Part shown: piece by piece, positions 20,461-22,395 of the stretch
Layout of the letters: the number at the start of each line of letters is the position of its first letter
Position numbering within the stretch: the stretch's first letter is position 1
Source of the DNA: Podila epigama
Lineage: Eukaryota; Mortierellomycota; Mortierellomycetes; Mortierellales; Mortierellaceae
Assembly (NCBI GenBank): GCA_015679605.1
Contig: JAAAVE010000058.1
Coordinates: 15,658-38,052, forward strand
Length of the DNA stretch: 22,395 bases
Direction: 5' to 3'
Translations under genes and position numbers: made by a program
The notes under the pieces: model-generated
The model's database searches: none
What the model was told of the DNA's origin: nothing
What the model saw: only the letters and a program-made list of their open reading frames with translations

Positions 20461-21283
20461 TATTTTTTATTTTATTTTTAGGCTTTTAATATTATTTGGG
20501 AAACGATTTTTTTTTTTTTTTTTTGGCTTTTGGGTTCTTTTTTTTTATTATTTTATCTTTGTCTGATTCTTTTTCTTTTTTTTTTCATCTCTTTCTTCAT
20601 CAGTTCCATCTCATTCCATTCCTTTCTCCTGTCACGACTAAACTAGTATTCCCTCGTAAGTCCTGTTGTCTAAATCGCCCTCCATCTTTCTTGTTGGTGA
20701 CTACCTCACAAAGCAAAGTTTCAATTGGAAATCGTGTTGTCTTTCTTACTATTCTCGCGACAGTCATCAACCCAACACAAACGCACACACGCACACACGC
20801 ACAACCACGAATGGAGCATCTTTTTCATTCATTCTGTAAAAAAAGGAGAATTGTGGAAAACAGATGACACATTGAATGAAGACATGACAGGGCAAAAGGA
20901 TGAAGCGAAGCGGACAATTGATTCATCCAGTTGCCTGGCCGCTTGGCCTTACATCGAATCTAGCCTTACCTTTGGCTTACCTATACCTCTTGCTTACCTG
21001 TTGCTATGATTTTCTTGGTCCAAATTGTGTGTTGCGGAGATCAGATATATATAATACATCGACACACATATCCCACACATGATTTCGTTTGAGGTTAGAT
21101 CCCCCTTTCTCCTCCTGACTTTCCCTTTTCTAATCTCCTTTCTTTTTTTTCCTTCTCATTCTCAACAATCAATCTAGTCCATCTTTCCATCCATCCTCAA
21201 CACACCCGCAAGACCCCGCAGCATATAATAACAGCTACAGCAACCACTTCCTACAACAACTACAAGTACACTACATCACCATC
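20461..21283 (+). promoter_or_regulatory. Sec14-like gene upstream region with T-rich and CT-rich blocks
   Basis: A strongly T-rich block (20461-20600, with an 18-T run at 20507-20524) is followed by CT-rich sequence. There is a TATA-like tatatataa at 21046-21054 and a second pyrimidine block (21100-21160), as is common near start sites of highly expressed fungal genes. A possible 5' UTR intron runs from a GTAAGT at 20656 to a TCTAG ending at 21177. The leader next to the ATG is rich in CA and ends ACCATCATGG. Confidence 0.5.
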
Positions 21284-22150
21284 ATGGCTTCCATTAAATC
21301 TGGCACTACCGCTGTTGAACATGTTGAAACACTGCCTGGCCGTGTCGGCAACTTGACACCTGAACAGCAGCATGCTCTGGACGAGTTCAAGGACTTGATC
21401 AAGGCTGAGGGCGTGTTTGTACCCGAGCGCCACGATGACCACTACGTCCTCCGTTTCCTCCGTGCTCGCAAATTCCACATTGCTAATACCCACAAGATGT
21501 TTGTCGACTGTGAAAACTGGCGCAAGGAGCTCAAGGTCGACGAACTGATCGACAACTTTGTCTTTGAGGAGGAGGAGGCTGTCCGCAAGGCTTACCCTCG
21601 CTATTACCACAACATTGACTTGGCTGGCCGCCCTATCTACATTGAGCACGTTGGTGCGATCGACATCAAGACTCTTTTTGCAGTGACAACTGAGGACCGC
21701 ATGACCAAGCAGCACGTCTTGTCGTATGAGCGTTTGATCCGCGATCGCATGCCTGCCTGCTCAAAACTCGCTGATCGCCACATTGAGCAATGCTGCACTA
21801 TTCTTGATCTCAAGGGTGTCTCCATCCGCCAGTTTGCCAACGCTTTTGGCTTCATCAAGCGCACTGCTGCCATTGCCCAGAACTACTACCCTGAGATGAT
21901 GGGCAAGATGTATGTCATCAACGCCCCCATGATGTTCACCTCTGTCTGGGGTATGATCAAGCCACTCTTGGACGAGGTCACAGTCAAAAAGATTGTCATC
22001 CTCGGCGGCAGCTACAAGGATGAGTTGCTCAAGGATATCAGCGCCTCCTGCCTGCCAAAGTATCTTGGTGGTACCTGCGACTGCCCCGGTGGATGCCAAG
22101 CAGGCGAGCCTGGTCCATGGAAAGATCCTCGTTACATGAATGAAAAGTAA
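21284..22150 (+). CDS. SEC14: Sec14-like phosphatidylinositol/phosphatidylcholine transfer protein (CRAL-TRIO)
   Basis: An intronless frame of 288 residues, close to yeast Sec14 (304). The N-terminal CRAL-TRIO-N helices (about 25-75) include the typical YVLRFLRARKFHI segment. The lipid-binding CRAL-TRIO domain (about 90-250) contains RYYHNIDLAGRPIYIEHVG, the core strand DLKGVSIRQF, NYYPEMMGKMYVINAP and the helical gate up to KKIVILGG. The C-terminus has the fungal Sec14 signature LPKYLGGTCDCPGGC. Known role: exchanges phosphatidylinositol and phosphatidylcholine and promotes PI4P synthesis at the trans-Golgi, needed for secretory vesicle formation. Codons strongly favour C-ending forms such as AAC, GAC, CGC and AAG, unlike the large acidic gene, suggesting high expression. 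Its start is supported by the ATCATGG context. Fungi often have several Sec14 paralogues, so orthology to the essential one is probable but not proven. Confidence 0.95.
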   Translation: MASIKSGTTAVEHVETLPGRVGNLTPEQQHALDEFKDLIKAEGVFVPERHDDHYVLRFLRARKFHIANTHKMFVDCENWRKELKVDELIDNFVFEEEEAVRKAYPRYYHNIDLAGRPIYIEHVGAIDIKTLFAVTTEDRMTKQHVLSYERLIRDRMPACSKLADRHIEQCCTILDLKGVSIRQFANAFGFIKRTAAIAQNYYPEMMGKMYVINAPMMFTSVWGMIKPLLDEVTVKKIVILGGSYKDELLKDISASCLPKYLGGTCDCPGGCQAGEPGPWKDPRYMNEK

Positions 22151-22395
22151 AGTGGGTTAACCCCATCGTCGACCTCTGTCTTTCCCTCTTTTTATCTCTT
22201 TCTTTTAATATATCTCTGTTATATCGCTATATCGCTATATCTCTCTCACTTCTTTTCTCCTCTGGATATGGACAGAGTGTCGGTACCTTTTTTCTTTATC
22301 TTTACGTAACGCATCTTTCTTTTTTAATCCTTTCATATTTTTCTTATCTCCCTCCTATACACTTGTCATCAAACGACTCTTCTTTTTTTTCGCCT
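22151..22395 (+). other. 3' flank of the Sec14-like gene
   Basis: T- and CT-rich sequence with a short tandem tatatcgc repeat near 22220-22238, consistent with a 3' UTR and termination region. No other gene begins before the window ends. Confidence 0.5.

Overview
This looks like nuclear DNA of a filamentous fungus, most likely an early-diverging lineage (Mucoromycota in the broad sense, Mortierella-like or Mucorales-like). The basis is the gene set (AIR-type TRAMP subunit, fungal eIF4B, IMP1, p24, Sec14), many short introns of roughly 75-250 nt with GTAAGN donors and TAG/CAG acceptors, T/CT-rich promoters, and no operon structure. The lineage is an inference from gene style, not from a marker gene.

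Layout. (1) 1-8946, plus: the 3' part of a very large disordered acidic protein with about 20 copies of an acidic-Trp motif, cut by the window start. (2) 9133-9858, minus: a hemerythrin-like protein, convergent with (1). (3) 9859-11080: an intergenic region holding a long imperfect palindrome centred near 10503. (4) 11081-13653, minus: a five-exon AIR1/AIR2-like zinc-knuckle protein with an Arg/Asp/Glu-rich tail. (5) 14029-16074, minus: eIF4B (TIF3/Sce3 family) in seven exons plus a candidate 15-nt micro-exon. (6) 16612-17441, plus: an IMP1-type mitochondrial inner-membrane peptidase in four exons, divergent from eIF4B. (7) 17929-18756, minus: a p24/emp24 cargo receptor in two exons, convergent with IMP1. 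(8) 18757-21283: about 2.5 kb without a convincing gene, holding promoters and repeats. (9) 21284-22150, plus: an intronless Sec14-like lipid transfer protein.

Exon structures were assembled by hand. Every junction given keeps the reading frame and uses GT-AG borders. The neighbours mostly do unrelated housekeeping jobs: RNA surveillance, translation initiation, mitochondrial protein maturation and secretory traffic. p24 and Sec14 both act at the ER-Golgi. The large protein may act there too, because its acidic-Trp motifs and a C-terminal Ser/Trp-rich segment resemble features of COPI-interacting proteins, but this is only a hypothesis.

The least explained items are the large acidic-Trp repeat protein and the palindrome at 10361-10642.
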